From Afipia sp. GAS231 (GTDB taxonomy: Bacteria; Pseudomonadota; Alphaproteobacteria; Rhizobiales; Xanthobacteraceae): 64,000 bases of DNA. Location: assembly GCF_900103365.1 (NCBI RefSeq), contig NZ_LT629703.1:682001-746000 (forward strand). The letters run 5' to 3'. This document shows positions 63,745 through 64,000 of the stretch, in pieces. Within the stretch, counting starts at the first letter, position 1; every line of letters begins with the position of its first letter. The notes under the pieces are model-generated. The model made no database searches and was not told the origin of the DNA. It was given only the letters and a program-made list of their open reading frames with translations. The position numbers were made by a program, and so were the translations under genes.

Positions 63745-64000
63745 ATGAGTAAGCCGATGTTGCGCGATCCTTCGCGGGAAGATCCGCCGGCCACGTCGGA
63801 GAGGCACCAGAGCAACGTGCCGATTGACGATGGGCGTCCTGCCGATGTGGAGATGGCCCGTGTGCTCAGGACCGAACCATTTCGCATGGCTTTGGACCCC
63901 TCCGGCGCCGGGATCGCCCACTGGAAACACGACCCATTGCACGAAGTCGTCGAGCCCATGACCCACCATGTCATCATGGCTTACAACGGCTCGGTGCAGC
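63745..64000 (+). CDS. Probable transcription regulator, 3' end beyond window
   Basis: An ATG at 63745 with GAGGAGAAA upstream opens a frame with no stop to the window end (85 codons). The product starts MSKPMLRDPSRED and includes VEMARVLRTEPFRMALDPS, HWKHDPLHEVVEP and MTHHVIMAYNGSVQ. That last motif recalls the N-terminal part of rhizobial AraC-family proteins, but the DNA-binding domain is outside the window. Family assignment is tentative. Confidence 0.55.
   Translation, partial: MSKPMLRDPSREDPPATSERHQSNVPIDDGRPADVEMARVLRTEPFRMALDPSGAGIAHWKHDPLHEVVEPMTHHVIMAYNGSVQ

Overview
The window is high-GC alphaproteobacterial chromosome, most likely Bradyrhizobium or a close relative such as Rhodopseudomonas or Nitrobacter. 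The main reasons are a red-type (form IC) RuBisCO operon ordered cbbF-P-T-A-L-S-X with divergent cbbR, several families of hairpin-forming intergenic repeats typical of that group, and many small secreted proteins of families common there (GCG_CRPN, DUF3551, DUF4399, DUF6152). The genus is an inference; no rRNA is present. The only RNA gene seen is tRNA-Arg(TCG) at 3461-3537.

Region 1 (1-13 kb) is mixed housekeeping and hypothetical sequence: a frameshifted repeat-rich metalloprotease-like gene, small exported proteins, a VOC protein, a GrlR-like protein beside an ankyrin protein, an orphan PAS/HAMP histidine kinase, a diheme peroxidase facing a cupredoxin, and a Bug-type binding protein. Region 2 (13-21 kb) handles CoA thioesters: an acyl-CoA synthetase and a minus-strand gene series thiolase, DUF35 OB-fold protein, MaoC hydratase, SDR dehydrogenase, DapA-like aldolase/lyase and NUDIX hydrolase. 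Most of the gaps between these genes hold a REP-like hairpin.

Region 3 (about 21.5-29 kb) is accessory. It holds intergenic repeats, a nucleotide cyclase fused to a formylglycine-generating-enzyme-like domain, small exported proteins, and an IS110 element split by a complete IS481-family element with a 6-bp target duplication. Region 4 (29-38.7 kb) has a compact operon of two exported proteins, two paralogous DUF6644 membrane proteins and a cytochrome c'-like protein. It also has an MFS transporter bracketed by a 223-bp duplication of the 3' end of the neighbouring indolepyruvate ferredoxin oxidoreductase gene, and a triheme cytochrome c. Region 5 (38.7-54 kb) carries small metabolic and secreted genes, a glycerophosphodiesterase, an amidase with a histone-H1-like tail, a periplasmic copper amine oxidase, a CaiB-type CoA transferase, a fatty-acid desaturase and a previously unmarked 25-residue membrane peptide.

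Region 6 (54-63 kb) is the Calvin-Benson cassette, with most genes overlapping or closely spaced and a LysR-type site in the cbbF-cbbR gap. Beyond it lie a decayed winged-helix regulator and the start of a probable transcription regulator cut by the window end.

No CRISPR array, prophage, rRNA or clearly new defence or biosynthetic system was found. The most unusual items are the 223-bp duplication around the transporter, the cyclase-FGE fusion, the nested insertion sequence whose stop codon comes from the target site, paired palindromes upstream of the desaturase, and the 25-residue peptide.
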